Source: an uncultured Cellvibrionales bacterium
GTDB lineage: Bacteria > Pseudomonadota > Gammaproteobacteria > Pseudomonadales > Porticoccaceae
Direction: 5' to 3'
Assembly: GCA_913031145.1 (NCBI GenBank)
Contig: CAJWCO010000001.1
Coordinates: forward strand, 1-64,000
DNA: 64,000 bases
Shown here: piece after piece, positions 39,063 to 48,871 of the stretch
Layout of the letters: each line of letters begins with the position of its first letter
How positions within the stretch are numbered: the first letter of the stretch is position 1
Program-made: the position numbers and the translations under genes
The notes under the pieces: generated by a model
What the model was told of the DNA's origin: nothing
Database searches by the model: none
Seen by the model: only the letters and a program-made list of their open reading frames with translations

Positions 39063-39668
39063 ATGGACATACCGCGCATCATTCCGTCGACGCTTTTCGG
39101 TAATTTTATGATCAATCTGATCATTCCGACGGTCCTTTTAGTTACCGTTTTTAGTTACTTCTCCTCAAATGTTTTACGCGCGACCGTCCTGAACGTCTTC
39201 CAATACGATGCGGTATTGGTTGTGGAACACGCTGCTTGGCATATTGTTAAAGAGGGTCAACTGGACATGGAGGGCACGACGGAAATCGCGCACCGATTGA
39301 TTAAAAGTATTCCCTCTGTTGTGGGTTTTTCATTGAACCTCACCGAACCTAAAGACAGCATAGTCATTGGTGAAATGCGGGACGAGATGACGGAGTTTTA
39401 TGATTCTGAGCGCTTTAGCGAGCTACAATTCTTCGAAGGTGTCTGGTATTTCACGACTCCGCTGGCTCTCGAGGAGGGTGGTGCAGCACCTAACGGTGGT
39501 CTAAATATACCGCCGGCTTGGGTCGTTGTAGGCTTTCGTCCCGACACTAGTCACTACGATTTGGTGTCAATTCTTAAGGAGTATTGGCCGGTTATTCCAC
39601 TGACGTTGTTTGATAGCAACGGTGGTATTTTTTCGCGTTTTTCAGGGTTTTATCTCGCCATTGCGTAG
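39063..39668 (+). CDS. Sensor kinase N-terminal fragment (periplasmic sensor part)
   Basis: 201 residues. A membrane helix at about 17-37 (MINLIIPTVLLVTVFSYF) is followed by ~140 residues likely to be periplasmic, then the start of a second membrane helix (WPVIPLTLF). The frame then runs out at TAG 39666. The natural continuation lies in the +1 frame: removing one T of the TTT at 39609-39611 gives PLTLLIATVVFFRVF and joins it to the kinase downstream. This is therefore the first part of a single ~745-residue hybrid kinase broken by a frameshift or sequencing error. The sensor region does not resemble a named domain. Confidence 0.7.
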   Translation: MDIPRIIPSTLFGNFMINLIIPTVLLVTVFSYFSSNVLRATVLNVFQYDAVLVVEHAAWHIVKEGQLDMEGTTEIAHRLIKSIPSVVGFSLNLTEPKDSIVIGEMRDEMTEFYDSERFSELQFFEGVWYFTTPLALEEGGAAPNGGLNIPPAWVVVGFRPDTSHYDLVSILKEYWPVIPLTLFDSNGGIFSRFSGFYLAIA

Positions 39669-41301
39669 ATTGGTCTTTTACATGGAGAATATTAGGAATC
39701 ACAAATTTGGTTTCTTAGCCGAGGAGAAAGGCCCCAAGAAAATACGCACACTCGCCGCGGGTATTAACGATTTAGTCACCAACGTTCAGGAATCAAAGAT
39801 GCTCATGCAGGCAGAAGTGGCACGTGCCACGGCGCGATTGCAGATTACCCTACTCGAGTTGGAGGAGGCGATGGAAACTAAAGACCAGTTCTTAGCGAAT
39901 ATGAGTCACGAACTGCGCACGCCGCTGACGGCGGTCATGGGTTTTGCTAAGCTGTTAACCACCGAACAAGACATTGAAACCCGTCATGAGCACCAGCGTG
40001 TTATTGAGACATCCTCTAAAATGCTACTTACCATGATCGACGATTTGTTGGAATTTTCTCGGGTGCATTCTGGCCATTACACGCTTGAAGCTATCAATTT
40101 TAACTTATTTGATGCCGTCACTGATCTCGTCCGCATATACCAACCAAAAGCGGAAAGTAAAGGCTTAGACCTGATCATTCATATTGCTGAGGATCTTCCG
40201 ACGAATCTACTTGGAGACCCGATTAGATTGAGTCAGGTCATCAGTAACTTGACAAATAACGCGGTAAAATTCACTGAAGAGGGCCACGTCACACTAAACT
40301 TGTCATGTGATCAAATCAGTGCAGAACATGTAGTGCTCCAAGTGTCTGTTGAAGATTCCGGAAAAGGTATAGCACAGAGTAAACTACCTTTGTTATTTGA
40401 GCCATTTTCGCAGGAAGATACGTCGATTAATCGGCGTTTTGGTGGCGCTGGGTTGGGTCTGTCCATTTGTAAGCAGTTAGTAGAAATCATGGATGGTAGA
40501 ATATGGATAGATAGCGAGTTAGGGAGCGGTACAAAGGTCACGTTTACAAGTACGTTCGCACCAGGAGAGAAACCTGACGCTAAGGTCGTCCCTAGCATCG
40601 GGGCCGCATCAACCGACGAATTAGAGGGTTTGACCATCTTAGTGGCAGAAGATAATGCATTTAATCAGAAGCTCCTGGTCAAATTGTTAAATTTGTATGG
40701 GGCGGATTGCGTGGTGGCTAAAGACGGTTTAAAAGCGGTTAAGAAGGTACGCGAAATCCCAGTGGACGTGGTTCTTATGGATATTCACATGCCCGTCATG
40801 GATGGCATCACCGCATGTCAAACCATTGCCAGAGAGCTTCCTGGTGCACCGCCGATTATAGGGTTGACAGCAGACATCACGGCGATAGAGAAAGAGCGGT
40901 TGTTCAGCACTGGCGCCATTGACGTTCAGTTAAAACCCGTCGATGAGGAACGGTTGCTGAAAAGTATTCGCGAAGCCGTCACGCCTCCGGGATCAACTTC
41001 TATCCCGCCCCGCGGAGGACTGCTGTCAGCGGCTGTCGATGTCGACGAATTGCGGCAAACGCTGTATGCAGCCATTGAAGAACTTGAAGCTCAGATCGAC
41101 AGCGGTGATGCAGCCATACTCAGTCGCGTGACGCATGATCTTATTGGGTTCGGTGGTCTTTATGGTTTGCACCAAATGCGCGATTTAGTGACCGACTACC
41201 GCAAACAATATGGTCGGCTTTGTGCTGACGATCGCTTAGATCGACTGCGACAGCTGCGACGTTATCTTGATCGTCACTTCAGTGGTAGAGAGAGCCGTTA
41301 G
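39610..41301 (+). CDS. Hybrid sensor histidine kinase, cytoplasmic part (HisKA-HATPase-REC-Hpt-like)
   Basis: 563 residues as an independent frame (TTG start), but probably the continuation of the preceding fragment. It begins with the second membrane helix and a HAMP-like linker (ISPLRRL). A coiled coil leads to HisKA (NMSHELRTPL, phospho-His about residue 100). HATPase_c follows (NLTNNAVKF, GGAGLGLSICKQL), then a receiver domain (VLMDIHMPVMDG, Asp about 391). The C-terminal segment THDLIGFGGLYGL (His about 509) looks like an Hpt domain. The layout resembles BarA/ArcB-like kinases. It lies beside an orphan LuxR-type regulator. Confidence 0.88.
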   Translation: MIATVVFFRVFQGFISPLRRLVFYMENIRNHKFGFLAEEKGPKKIRTLAAGINDLVTNVQESKMLMQAEVARATARLQITLLELEEAMETKDQFLANMSHELRTPLTAVMGFAKLLTTEQDIETRHEHQRVIETSSKMLLTMIDDLLEFSRVHSGHYTLEAINFNLFDAVTDLVRIYQPKAESKGLDLIIHIAEDLPTNLLGDPIRLSQVISNLTNNAVKFTEEGHVTLNLSCDQISAEHVVLQVSVEDSGKGIAQSKLPLLFEPFSQEDTSINRRFGGAGLGLSICKQLVEIMDGRIWIDSELGSGTKVTFTSTFAPGEKPDAKVVPSIGAASTDELEGLTILVAEDNAFNQKLLVKLLNLYGADCVVAKDGLKAVKKVREIPVDVVLMDIHMPVMDGITACQTIARELPGAPPIIGLTADITAIEKERLFSTGAIDVQLKPVDEERLLKSIREAVTPPGSTSIPPRGGLLSAAVDVDELRQTLYAAIEELEAQIDSGDAAILSRVTHDLIGFGGLYGLHQMRDLVTDYRKQYGRLCADDRLDRLRQLRRYLDRHFSGRESR

Positions 41302-41459
41302 AGCGTGTGTGACGGCTTTATATGAGACGGTCTAAAGTTTTTTTCACACCAACGCCAGTCCTGTCAAATAGGACGCTAAACTATACGCGGCGGCTAGATG
41401 AGTACTAAGTTACTCATTTTGAATCCTGACAATGAAATCTTTAAGGCTATGACAAGACC

Positions 41460-43856
41460 ATGACGAAAAAAACCGCTAACGATCCTTTTGCATCTCGCGA
41501 GGCAGAAAAATATGAAAACCCTGTGCCCAGTCGAGAATTTATTATTGAGTATTTGCGCGCTAGCACGGGGCCTTTAACGCTCGAGAAAATCTGTTCGGCG
41601 ATGGAATTAAATGCGCCGGCGCAGGTTGAAGGTATGCGGCGTAGATTGAATGCGATGGAACGTGACGGGCAATTAGCGTGTAATCGTCGAGGTGGCTACG
41701 GTACGCTCGATAAGCTTAACCTCATTAAAGGTCGCGTTATTGGGCATCCAGAAGGGTACGGATTTGTGAGTCCCAGCGGTGGGGATGGCCAAGATATTTA
41801 CTTGTCCAGTGCGCATATGCGGCGTGTTTTCGATGGCGATATTGTGCTTGTACGAATTGCTGGCTGGGATCGGCGTGGGCGCCCAGAAGGACACTTAGTC
41901 GATGTTGTTGAACGGCCCACGCGCCAGATTGTCGGCCGCTATTTTCGGGAGAGCGGTATCAACTTTGTTCGCCCCGACAATCCTCGCATCAGTCAAGACA
42001 TTATGGTGCCTAGCGAGCACATTGGTCTCGCTGAGCCAGGCCAAATTGTCCTGACTAATATTGTTGAGCCGCCATCACGAAAACATCTTCCCGTTGGCCA
42101 CATCACTGAAGTGCTGGGTGATCCCATGGCTCCGGGATTAGAAATCGAGATGGCGATTCGTAATTACGGTATACCTAATGATTGGAACGACGCGGTGTCG
42201 CTGCAAACAGAGGCGATTAGTGGTGCCGTTCCCCACACTCAGGATCGCGTAGACCTGCGTGCCCTGCCATTCATCACGATCGATGGCGAGGACTCCTGTG
42301 ACTTTGACGATGCTGTTTATTGCGCGCCGAAACAGCGTGGTGGTTGGAAACTTATTGTTGCAATTGCCGATGTGTCGCACTACGTCGAGGTAGGTTCGAA
42401 GCTTGACGAAGAGGCTTCAAATCGCGGTAATTCAGTCTACTTTCCTAACCATGTTGTACCGATGTTGCCGGAAAAATTGTCAAACGGATTGTGTTCATTG
42501 GTACCCCATCAAGATCGGTACTGTCTCGCATGTGAAATGCACTTAGATTCCGCCGGTGAAATCGTACGATTTCAGTTTTATCAAGCGACCATGCACTCCC
42601 ATGCGCGTATGACATATACGCAGGTGGCACAGATAATCGCACTCGGGGCGAACGGTGAGAACCAAACGATTCGAGAGCAATTCGCTTCTATTACACCTCA
42701 AGTTGACGCTTTGTATGCGCTGTATGAACATTTGAGGCGCGGTCGCAATAAGCGTGGAGCGATTGATTTTGATTCGCAAGAAACGCGTATTCTCTTTGAT
42801 GGTCAACGCAAGATCAGTCAAATTGTTCCTTCTGAACGCACCGCAGCACATCGTCTGATCGAGGAATGCATGTTGTGTGCTAACGTTTGCGCTGCGCGTT
42901 TGTTGGAGAAGATTAAGGTACCCGCACTATACCGCGTTCACGCGGGGCCAAACGAAGAGCGACTGAGCGCTTTACGGGAATTTCTGGGTGAGTTGGGTAT
43001 TGGGCTTGGGGGTGGAGATGATCCGCAGCCGGAAGATTACCAGCGCGTTCTTCGAGCTGTCACTGGTCGAGATGATGCGCGAGTCATTCAGTCGGTTATG
43101 CTGCGATCAATGAGTCAGGCGATGTATCAATCTGAAAATGAGGGTCACTTTGGTCTCGCCTATGAAGCTTATACACACTTTACATCGCCGATTCGACGTT
43201 ATGCGGATTTATTGGTCCACAGAGCATTGCGTAGTGCGATGCTAAGCGATAAAAAAGTGGCTCAAGTGCAATCCATTGAACCATCTGAGAGCGCCAATGG
43301 AGCAATCATATACCCATACACGGCCGCCCAATTGAGCGTAATCGGAGACAGTCTGTCAGTCACTGAAAGACGCGCTGATGAAGCCACGCGCGACGTTGTA
43401 AATTGGCTTAAATGTGAATATTTGACAGATCGAATTGGCGACCGATATGGGGGTGTAGTGAGCGCAGTGACTGGCTTTGGGCTATTCGTGATGCTTGATG
43501 ACCTCCATGTGGAAGGGCTGATACACATTACTGCTCTACCGCGCGACTATTATTCCCATGAAGCGGCTCAGCATCGTTTAATTGGTGAACGAACGGGACG
43601 GGTTTTTCGGCTCGGGCAGAAACTCCATGTGTCGATTGCGCGCGTGGCGTTGGACGAACGTAAAATAGACTTTGAGCTTGTTTCGGAGACTAATTCAGCC
43701 ACAAAAGGGCGGCGTTCACAGCACTCAGAGGAGACCATAGCGGCTAAACAGGATAAAAAAGGCCGCAGAAAAAGACCTCAAAAATCCCGAAACAAACCAC
43801 CAGCCGCGACGGCCAAAACAGGGGACTCTGGAAAAGCCAAAGGAAGGCGCGTTTAG
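41460..43856 (+). CDS. rnr: Ribonuclease R
   Basis: 798 residues, a 3'-5' exoribonuclease that degrades structured RNA. An N-terminal helix-turn-helix (SREFIIEYLRASTGPLTLEKI) is followed by cold-shock domains and the RNB catalytic domain, with ITIDGEDSCDFDDAVY holding the metal-binding Asp residues. An S1 domain (GVVSAVTGFGLFVMLDDLHVEG) and a Lys/Arg-rich C-terminal tail complete it. Its TAG stop overlaps the TAA stop of the convergent DUF484 gene (shared TTAG). Confidence 0.97.
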   Translation: MTKKTANDPFASREAEKYENPVPSREFIIEYLRASTGPLTLEKICSAMELNAPAQVEGMRRRLNAMERDGQLACNRRGGYGTLDKLNLIKGRVIGHPEGYGFVSPSGGDGQDIYLSSAHMRRVFDGDIVLVRIAGWDRRGRPEGHLVDVVERPTRQIVGRYFRESGINFVRPDNPRISQDIMVPSEHIGLAEPGQIVLTNIVEPPSRKHLPVGHITEVLGDPMAPGLEIEMAIRNYGIPNDWNDAVSLQTEAISGAVPHTQDRVDLRALPFITIDGEDSCDFDDAVYCAPKQRGGWKLIVAIADVSHYVEVGSKLDEEASNRGNSVYFPNHVVPMLPEKLSNGLCSLVPHQDRYCLACEMHLDSAGEIVRFQFYQATMHSHARMTYTQVAQIIALGANGENQTIREQFASITPQVDALYALYEHLRRGRNKRGAIDFDSQETRILFDGQRKISQIVPSERTAAHRLIEECMLCANVCAARLLEKIKVPALYRVHAGPNEERLSALREFLGELGIGLGGGDDPQPEDYQRVLRAVTGRDDARVIQSVMLRSMSQAMYQSENEGHFGLAYEAYTHFTSPIRRYADLLVHRALRSAMLSDKKVAQVQSIEPSESANGAIIYPYTAAQLSVIGDSLSVTERRADEATRDVVNWLKCEYLTDRIGDRYGGVVSAVTGFGLFVMLDDLHVEGLIHITALPRDYYSHEAAQHRLIGERTGRVFRLGQKLHVSIARVALDERKIDFELVSETNSATKGRRSQHSEETIAAKQDKKGRRKRPQKSRNKPPAATAKTGDSGKAKGRRV

Positions 43857-44548
43857 CTTTCAATACCGTTTTTGTCGCTTAGAAAGTTATCAATGACGCG
43901 TGTTAGAACAGCGCCTAGGTAGCTTAGAAATAACGTACCGGTATCAGACGTGTAGAACGTATCATCCCGATTCCCAACGGCTAGAACGGCAAGGGGTCGT
44001 TTGCGCTGAATCACCACAGCGGCAACAGACCCAATGGCCTTGGCTTCGTCGCCAAACAAAAAGCCGACTTCGCGATCACGAATCACGCCACACAGTACTT
44101 TAGACGCAAGAATTGACGGGATTTCACGTTTGGCCGCTGCTTGGCTCGCATATCGAGCTTGAGATGGCCCTATTTTTTTCTCATTGCCTAATAGCGTTAG
44201 GCTACAAAACTCTACTGAGAATTCGCGGTTCAACGCGTCATAAATAACGGTGACGACCTCATCAAGCGTGTTTGCATCCAAAATGGCAAGAATCAGGGCT
44301 TGCGTTTTCTCAAGTAATTGTTGATTTTCTGCTGCTTGCGCGCTTAGTGTTTCAAAACGCGTCCGCAATTCTTCATTGCGCTCACGCAATCGCCCGACTT
44401 GTCGCTCGACCAGAGAAATAGCTGAACCGGTGGAGTGTGGCAAGTATAGATTTTCCAAAATTTCAGGGCGATCATAAAGGTAAGTTGGATTCTCTTTTAA
44501 AAAATCGCTGACTGTTTGTGCCATATTGATTTGTTCGTCGTTCTTCAT
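43853..44548 (-). CDS. DUF484 (YigA-like) family protein
   Basis: 231 residues. It has a short helical N-terminus (VSDFLKENPTYLYDRPEIL), the SLVERQVGRLRERNEELR coiled coil, and a GAF-like domain for the rest. The family is found between dapF and xerC in many gammaproteobacteria, as here after dapF, but no xerC follows. The function is unknown. The start overlaps the dapF stop by 4 bp. Confidence 0.9.
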   Translation of the reverse strand: MKNDEQINMAQTVSDFLKENPTYLYDRPEILENLYLPHSTGSAISLVERQVGRLRERNEELRTRFETLSAQAAENQQLLEKTQALILAILDANTLDEVVTVIYDALNREFSVEFCSLTLLGNEKKIGPSQARYASQAAAKREIPSILASKVLCGVIRDREVGFLFGDEAKAIGSVAAVVIQRKRPLAVLAVGNRDDTFYTSDTGTLFLSYLGAVLTRVIDNFLSDKNGIES

Positions 44549-45375
44549 AATTTTATATACCCGTTAAAAACATTTACTGCCGGACCCGTCATGCTGACCG
44601 ATGTCCCCTCGCCATCCCAGTCGACGGCCAGGTCCCCGCCAGGTAACGAAACGCAAACTGCAGGCCCCAATAAATCTTGTTGAATACCCGCAACCACCGC
44701 AGCACACGCGGCAGTCCCACATGCTAGCGTCTCTCCAACACCGCGCTCAAACACACGAAGCTTAATATGCTGTCGATTTTCGATTTGCATAAACCCCACA
44801 TTGACCTTGTTAGCGAAGCGCGGATGCGCCTCTAACTGCGCTCCTACACCTGCCACATCCGCACAGTGGGTGCTGTCGGTTTGTAGAACAGCATGCGGAT
44901 TACCCATGGACACCGCGGCTATTTCATAGTCGTTTTCACCAGCAACTATTGTATACACATTTTCGCGTTTGGGCGCGTCAAAAGGAATTTCTGCAGGTTC
45001 AAATATGGGCATCCCCATTTCAGCGGTAACAGAGCCATTCTGGTTGATGCGTAATTCAAGCACACGCTTGGCAGTTCTAACGCGAAGGGTTCGGTTGCCA
45101 GTAAGTTTTCTATCGTAAACGTACCGTGCTACGCACCGCGCTCCATTTCCGCACTGTTCAGCCTCACTACCGTCGGCATTAAAATAGCGAGCATTGAAAT
45201 CTAGATGAGGGTCATTGGGTGGTCCTATCATGATTAGTTGGTCGCAACCTACCCCCGTGTGTCGGTCGGCGATGCGCCGAACGATTGCCGGCGTCATGTG
45301 GACGTGCTGGGTTAGGGAATCCATCACCACAAAATCATTACCTAGCCCATGCATCTTGGAAAACTTTGCCATCAT
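44545..45375 (-). CDS. dapF: Diaminopimelate epimerase
   Basis: 276 residues. It interconverts LL- and meso-diaminopimelate for lysine and peptidoglycan. The two catalytic cysteines are in EQCGNGARC (about 73) and ETLACGTAACAAV. It starts AKFSKMHGLGNDFVVMD. Two adjacent ATG codons are possible. It overlaps the lysA stop by 4 bp. Confidence 0.97.
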   Translation of the reverse strand: MMAKFSKMHGLGNDFVVMDSLTQHVHMTPAIVRRIADRHTGVGCDQLIMIGPPNDPHLDFNARYFNADGSEAEQCGNGARCVARYVYDRKLTGNRTLRVRTAKRVLELRINQNGSVTAEMGMPIFEPAEIPFDAPKRENVYTIVAGENDYEIAAVSMGNPHAVLQTDSTHCADVAGVGAQLEAHPRFANKVNVGFMQIENRQHIKLRVFERGVGETLACGTAACAAVVAGIQQDLLGPAVCVSLPGGDLAVDWDGEGTSVSMTGPAVNVFNGYIKL

Positions 45376-46634
45376 GATGACCGTTCCTCAGGCAGCAGTT
45401 GCTCTCCCCGGGTAAGGTCTTGAATCGTTTCGCGTGCTCTGACTACATAGCTTTCAGCACCTGAGATAACAATTTCTGCAGCGCGTGGTCGGCTGTTGTA
45501 ATTAGAACTCATCGTGAAGCCATAGGCACCTGCGGAATAGACACAAAGAAAGTCACCCGATTCAATTGATAGCGACCGGTCCTGACCTAAAAAGTCACCT
45601 GTTTCGCAGACTGGACCCACGACGTCATAAGTTCGAGTGGGTGCGCGCAGATCGTTGAGAAGCGGTTGAATGTCCATCCACGCTTCATACAAAGCGGGCC
45701 TCAAAAGATCATTCATGCCGGCATCTACCATCGCAAAATGTTTACCACCGTTCGTTTTAATATATTGAACCTGTGTAATTAAACAACCAGCATCGGCAGT
45801 AATAGAGCGACCCGGTTCAAGTACGAGTGTTTCTGACCGCTGACGAAAGCGCGCGAGTAGTGCACTCAAATAAGCAGCGACTTTCGGGGGTTGTTCGTCT
45901 TGATAACGCACTCCAAGCCCACCGCCCACATCCACATGTTGCAGTTTGATGCCTTGCGCGCCTAGTTTGTCAACGGTATCAAGAAGGTGTTCAAGTGCCT
46001 CGACAAAAGGGTCTATTTCCGTTATTTGGGAGCCAATATGACAATCAATCCCAACGATTCTTAAATTTTTTAAGGTTGCAGCGAGTTGATACACTTGTTC
46101 AGCTTCCGCAATATCGATGCCGAACTTGTTTTCCTTCAACCCGGTAGAAATATACGGATGAGTCAGTGGATCTACGTCAGGATTGACCCGCAGAGAAATA
46201 GGCGCCACGCATCCCATAGCGCCTGCTGTTTCATTTAGGAGTAATAATTCGGCGTGGGACTCAACATTAAAACAGCGGATGCCGACCTCAAGAGCGCGAC
46301 ACATTTCAGCCGCGGTTTTACCCACACCAGAAAAGACGATTTTGTCGGCACTACCGCCTGCCAAGATAACGCGCTCGAGTTCGCCGATCGATACGATATC
46401 AAAGCCTGCCCCAAGACGCGCCAGTATTTGTAAAACCGCGATATTGGAATTGGCTTTTACGGCAAAACAAACGAGATGTTTTTGTTCTGCAAGCCCCTGC
46501 TCGTAGGCAAGAAAGTTGGCTTCTATTCCACGCTTACTGTAGACATAGCAGGGCGTTGAATGCTCGACCGCAAGCTCTTGAAGCGACACGTCTTCCATCC
46601 ATAGTTGTTGGTTACGTCGATGCAAAGAACTCAT
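45372..46634 (-). CDS. lysA: Diaminopimelate decarboxylase
   Basis: 420 residues, a PLP-dependent fold-III decarboxylase that makes lysine. The PLP Lys lies in CFAVKANSN (about 60). Other motifs are VDVGGGLGVRY, LEPGRSI and GPVCETGDFLG (Cys of the opposite-subunit active site). It lies between lptM and dapF, an order seen in Pseudomonas. Confidence 0.97.
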   Translation of the reverse strand: MSSLHRRNQQLWMEDVSLQELAVEHSTPCYVYSKRGIEANFLAYEQGLAEQKHLVCFAVKANSNIAVLQILARLGAGFDIVSIGELERVILAGGSADKIVFSGVGKTAAEMCRALEVGIRCFNVESHAELLLLNETAGAMGCVAPISLRVNPDVDPLTHPYISTGLKENKFGIDIAEAEQVYQLAATLKNLRIVGIDCHIGSQITEIDPFVEALEHLLDTVDKLGAQGIKLQHVDVGGGLGVRYQDEQPPKVAAYLSALLARFRQRSETLVLEPGRSITADAGCLITQVQYIKTNGGKHFAMVDAGMNDLLRPALYEAWMDIQPLLNDLRAPTRTYDVVGPVCETGDFLGQDRSLSIESGDFLCVYSAGAYGFTMSSNYNSRPRAAEIVISGAESYVVRARETIQDLTRGEQLLPEERSS

Positions 46635-46777
46635 TTTGAAGGCGCCGCAGGCGTCAAATACAAAGTCTCCGCGACCTCTTCTGGAAGATAGAGCGGTCCT
46701 TTATTCCCGCAGCCAAATAGCGCCAGCATGAGGCCAATGGCCAACACTGAAAGAATTTTTTTAAAGGTCATGTTCAT
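46631..46777 (-). CDS. lptM: Small outer-membrane lipoprotein LptM (YifL-like)
   Basis: About 48 residues. A signal peptide ends in a lipobox (MLALFGC), followed at once by GNKGPLYLPEE, the LptM/YifL signature. In E. coli LptM assists disulfide maturation of LptD. ATG 46777 is used here; ATG 46771 is equally possible. It is the first gene of lptM-lysA-dapF-DUF484. Confidence 0.88.
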   Translation of the reverse strand: MNMTFKKILSVLAIGLMLALFGCGNKGPLYLPEEVAETLYLTPAAPSK

Positions 46778-46796
46778 CCACTCAAATTGAGCAGCT

Positions 46797-46826
46797 AGTA
46801 TAGCGGCACTGACGGAATACACTCAA
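46797..46826 (-). promoter_or_regulatory. Promoter of lptM-lysA-dapF operon
   Basis: On the minus strand TTGAGT (46826-46821), an 18-bp spacer, and TATACT (46802-46797). It lies 19 bp upstream of the lptM ATG and overlaps the divergent cyaY promoter. Confidence 0.55.
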
Positions 46827-46837
46827 TCAATTATACT
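46809..46837 (+). promoter_or_regulatory. Promoter of cyaY
   Basis: CTGACG 46809-46814, a 17-bp spacer, and TATACT 46832-46837. It lies 33 bp before the cyaY start and is interleaved with the lptM promoter on the other strand. Confidence 0.55.
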
Positions 46838-46870
46838 GAGAAGCCCAGCTTCACGACATGGATTGATAAA

Positions 46871-47191
46871 ATGAACGAATCGGAATACAACCAGCGGGTT
46901 GACCAGCTTATGTTTGCCATCGAAGAACGCATTGAAGCGTCTGGAGTAGATGTAGACTTTGAACGGAGCGGCGGCTTGCTAACCCTCACAGTTGAATTGA
47001 ATGCCAGCCAAATCATTCTTTCTCGTCAGCCAGCAATACGCGAGGTGTGGTTGGCAGACCTTTCAGGTGGGTTCCATTTTGTCTGTGTGGAAGGCACTTG
47101 GGCTAGCACCCAAGGTGGAGAGGTGTTGGCCGATCGATTAAGTTACGCACTTCTTCAGCAGGCAGGTGAAGCGGTGACTTTTGATATCTGA
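46871..47191 (+). CDS. cyaY: Iron-sulfur assembly regulator CyaY (bacterial frataxin)
   Basis: 106 residues. An acidic first helix ([20 protein letters not shown]) is followed by a beta sheet with [33 protein letters not shown] sequence, in which REVWLAD and GGFHF are family marks. It binds iron and tunes IscS. It is divergent from lptM, as in E. coli. Its 3' end overlaps the convergent argH gene by 37 bp. Confidence 0.94.
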   Translation: MNESEYNQRVDQLMFAIEERIEASGVDVDFERSGGLLTLTVELNASQIILSRQPAIREVWLADLSGGFHFVCVEGTWASTQGGEVLADRLSYALLQQAGEAVTFDI

Positions 47192-48615
47192 CGCTGTTCT
47201 ACGCGCGATCGAGCACTCTTAGCGGCGGCAGCGACAATTTTTGGCGCGGTACCGCCGATATGATCTCGCGATGACACTGAGCCTTCCAGAGTGAGCACGG
47301 CGAACACCTCTGAATCGATTTGTGGGGCAAATTGCTGTAGTTCAGACAGTGACATATCAGACAGATCAATGCCTTTTTCAATACCGTAAGCCACTGACTT
47401 GCCTACAATCTCATGGGCATCGCGAAAAGCAAGGCCCTTTCTGACCAGGTAATCGGCAAGGTCTGTCGCTGTTGAAAAGCTACTTTTAGCGGCCGCGTAC
47501 ATCACTTCTTTGTTGGGCGCTATGGTGGGCACCATGTCAGCGAAGGCACGCAGGCAGTCGCGCAGCGTATCGACACTATCAAACAACGGCTCTTTATCTT
47601 CCTGATTGTCTTTGTTGTAAGCCAGTGGTTGGGCCTTCATTAGCGTTAACAACGCGATTAAATTACCTGTGACACGCCCGGTTTTTCCTCGAACGAGTTC
47701 CGGTACATCCGGATTCTTTTTCTGTGGCATGATCGATGACCCAGTACAGAAGCGGTCGGGTAGTTGGACAAAATTAAATTGCGCCGAGGTCCATAAAATG
47801 AGTTCTTCTGCCATACGCGATAAGTGTGTCATTAGAATGCTTGCAGAAGCACAGAACTCGATCGCAAAATCGCGGTCGCTTACTGAGTCAAGCGAGTTGG
47901 CTGTAGGCCTGTCAAAAGTAAGTTTTGATGCGCTCAAATGTCGGTCGATGGGGTAGGGGGTGCCGGCGAGCGCGGCAGCACCCAGCGGGCATTGATTAAG
48001 GCGGACACGGCAATCGATTAAGCGACCATGATCGCGCTCAAGCATTTCGTTCCATGCCAGCAGATGGTGACCGAAGGTGACCGGTTGCGCTGTCTGCAGG
48101 TGGGTAAATCCGGGCATAATAGTGTCTGAATGTCGGCTGGCAAGATCAATTATCTCAAGTTGCAATTGGCTTAAAAGCGCGTTCAAGATGTCGATCTGAT
48201 TGCGTAGCCAGAGTCGGATATCTGTCGCGACTTGATCATTGCGCGAACGCCCGGTATGCAGTTTTTTGCCGGTGGCGCCAATGCGATCGGTCAGCGCATC
48301 TTCGATGTTCATGTGAACATCCTCTAACTGTTCAGACCACTTAAAACAGCCGTTGCTGATTTCTTGCCCAATTTGGGCTAAACCGTTTGTGATCGCTTCG
48401 CACTCGGTCTTACTTAAAACGCCAACATGTTGCAACATTTCAGCATGCGCTATGGACCCCTGAATATCTTCATGTGCAAGTCGTTGATCGAACAGAACCG
48501 ACGCGGTAAAGCGGACCACAAATTCGTCCACTGGCTCGTTAAATCGTCCACCCCAAGCCTGGTTGGGCGTTTTTGTTACGGTTGATTCTGACGATTTTTC
48601 TTTGCGATCACTCAT
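47155..48615 (-). CDS. argH: Argininosuccinate lyase
   Basis: 486 residues. It performs the last arginine step, releasing fumarate. The fumarase/aspartase superfamily signature is [27 protein letters not shown] and [13 protein letters not shown] are the other conserved regions. It starts with a polar extension before NQAWGGRF. Several start codons are possible (48627, 48621, 48615). It lies beside hemC, as in Pseudomonas, and apart from argD-argF. Confidence 0.96.
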   Translation of the reverse strand: MSDRKEKSSESTVTKTPNQAWGGRFNEPVDEFVVRFTASVLFDQRLAHEDIQGSIAHAEMLQHVGVLSKTECEAITNGLAQIGQEISNGCFKWSEQLEDVHMNIEDALTDRIGATGKKLHTGRSRNDQVATDIRLWLRNQIDILNALLSQLQLEIIDLASRHSDTIMPGFTHLQTAQPVTFGHHLLAWNEMLERDHGRLIDCRVRLNQCPLGAAALAGTPYPIDRHLSASKLTFDRPTANSLDSVSDRDFAIEFCASASILMTHLSRMAEELILWTSAQFNFVQLPDRFCTGSSIMPQKKNPDVPELVRGKTGRVTGNLIALLTLMKAQPLAYNKDNQEDKEPLFDSVDTLRDCLRAFADMVPTIAPNKEVMYAAAKSSFSTATDLADYLVRKGLAFRDAHEIVGKSVAYGIEKGIDLSDMSLSELQQFAPQIDSEVFAVLTLEGSVSSRDHIGGTAPKIVAAAAKSARSRVEQRQISKVTASPAC

Positions 48616-48811
48616 TAGCATTACCATACAAAAATTCGTTGAGAGCGAGGATTATAGCAACGTGGACCGTCAATCCATAATTACCTAGCCTGCGAGGGGG
48701 AGAAAACAGTCCGGAAATGCGTCGGGAAAAAGTGTTAAAGGCCCTTTTGATGGATTAGCCGCCGATGTCCATGATTTTTGTTTGGCTGAATTTCAAAAGT
48801 TTTATGGATGT

Positions 48812-48840
48812 CTGACATTGCCATTGAAATCGTCGATAAT
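48812..48840 (+). promoter_or_regulatory. Promoter of the hemCDXY operon
   Basis: CTGACA 48812-48817, a 17-bp spacer, and GATAAT 48835-48840; five of six match in each hexamer. The predicted start is near 48847. Since the -10 overlaps the in-frame ATG at 48839, it argues for the later GTG at 48872 as the hemC start. Confidence 0.7.
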
Positions 48841-48871
48841 GAAGTCTGTTGTGATACTGCGGGCGGGAACA

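Noticed and set aside
39590..39670. Programmed +1 frameshift in the sensor kinase
   Set aside because: No stop codon or slippery CUU-UGA-type site at the junction and no known precedent in hybrid kinases; a simple T indel explains it better.
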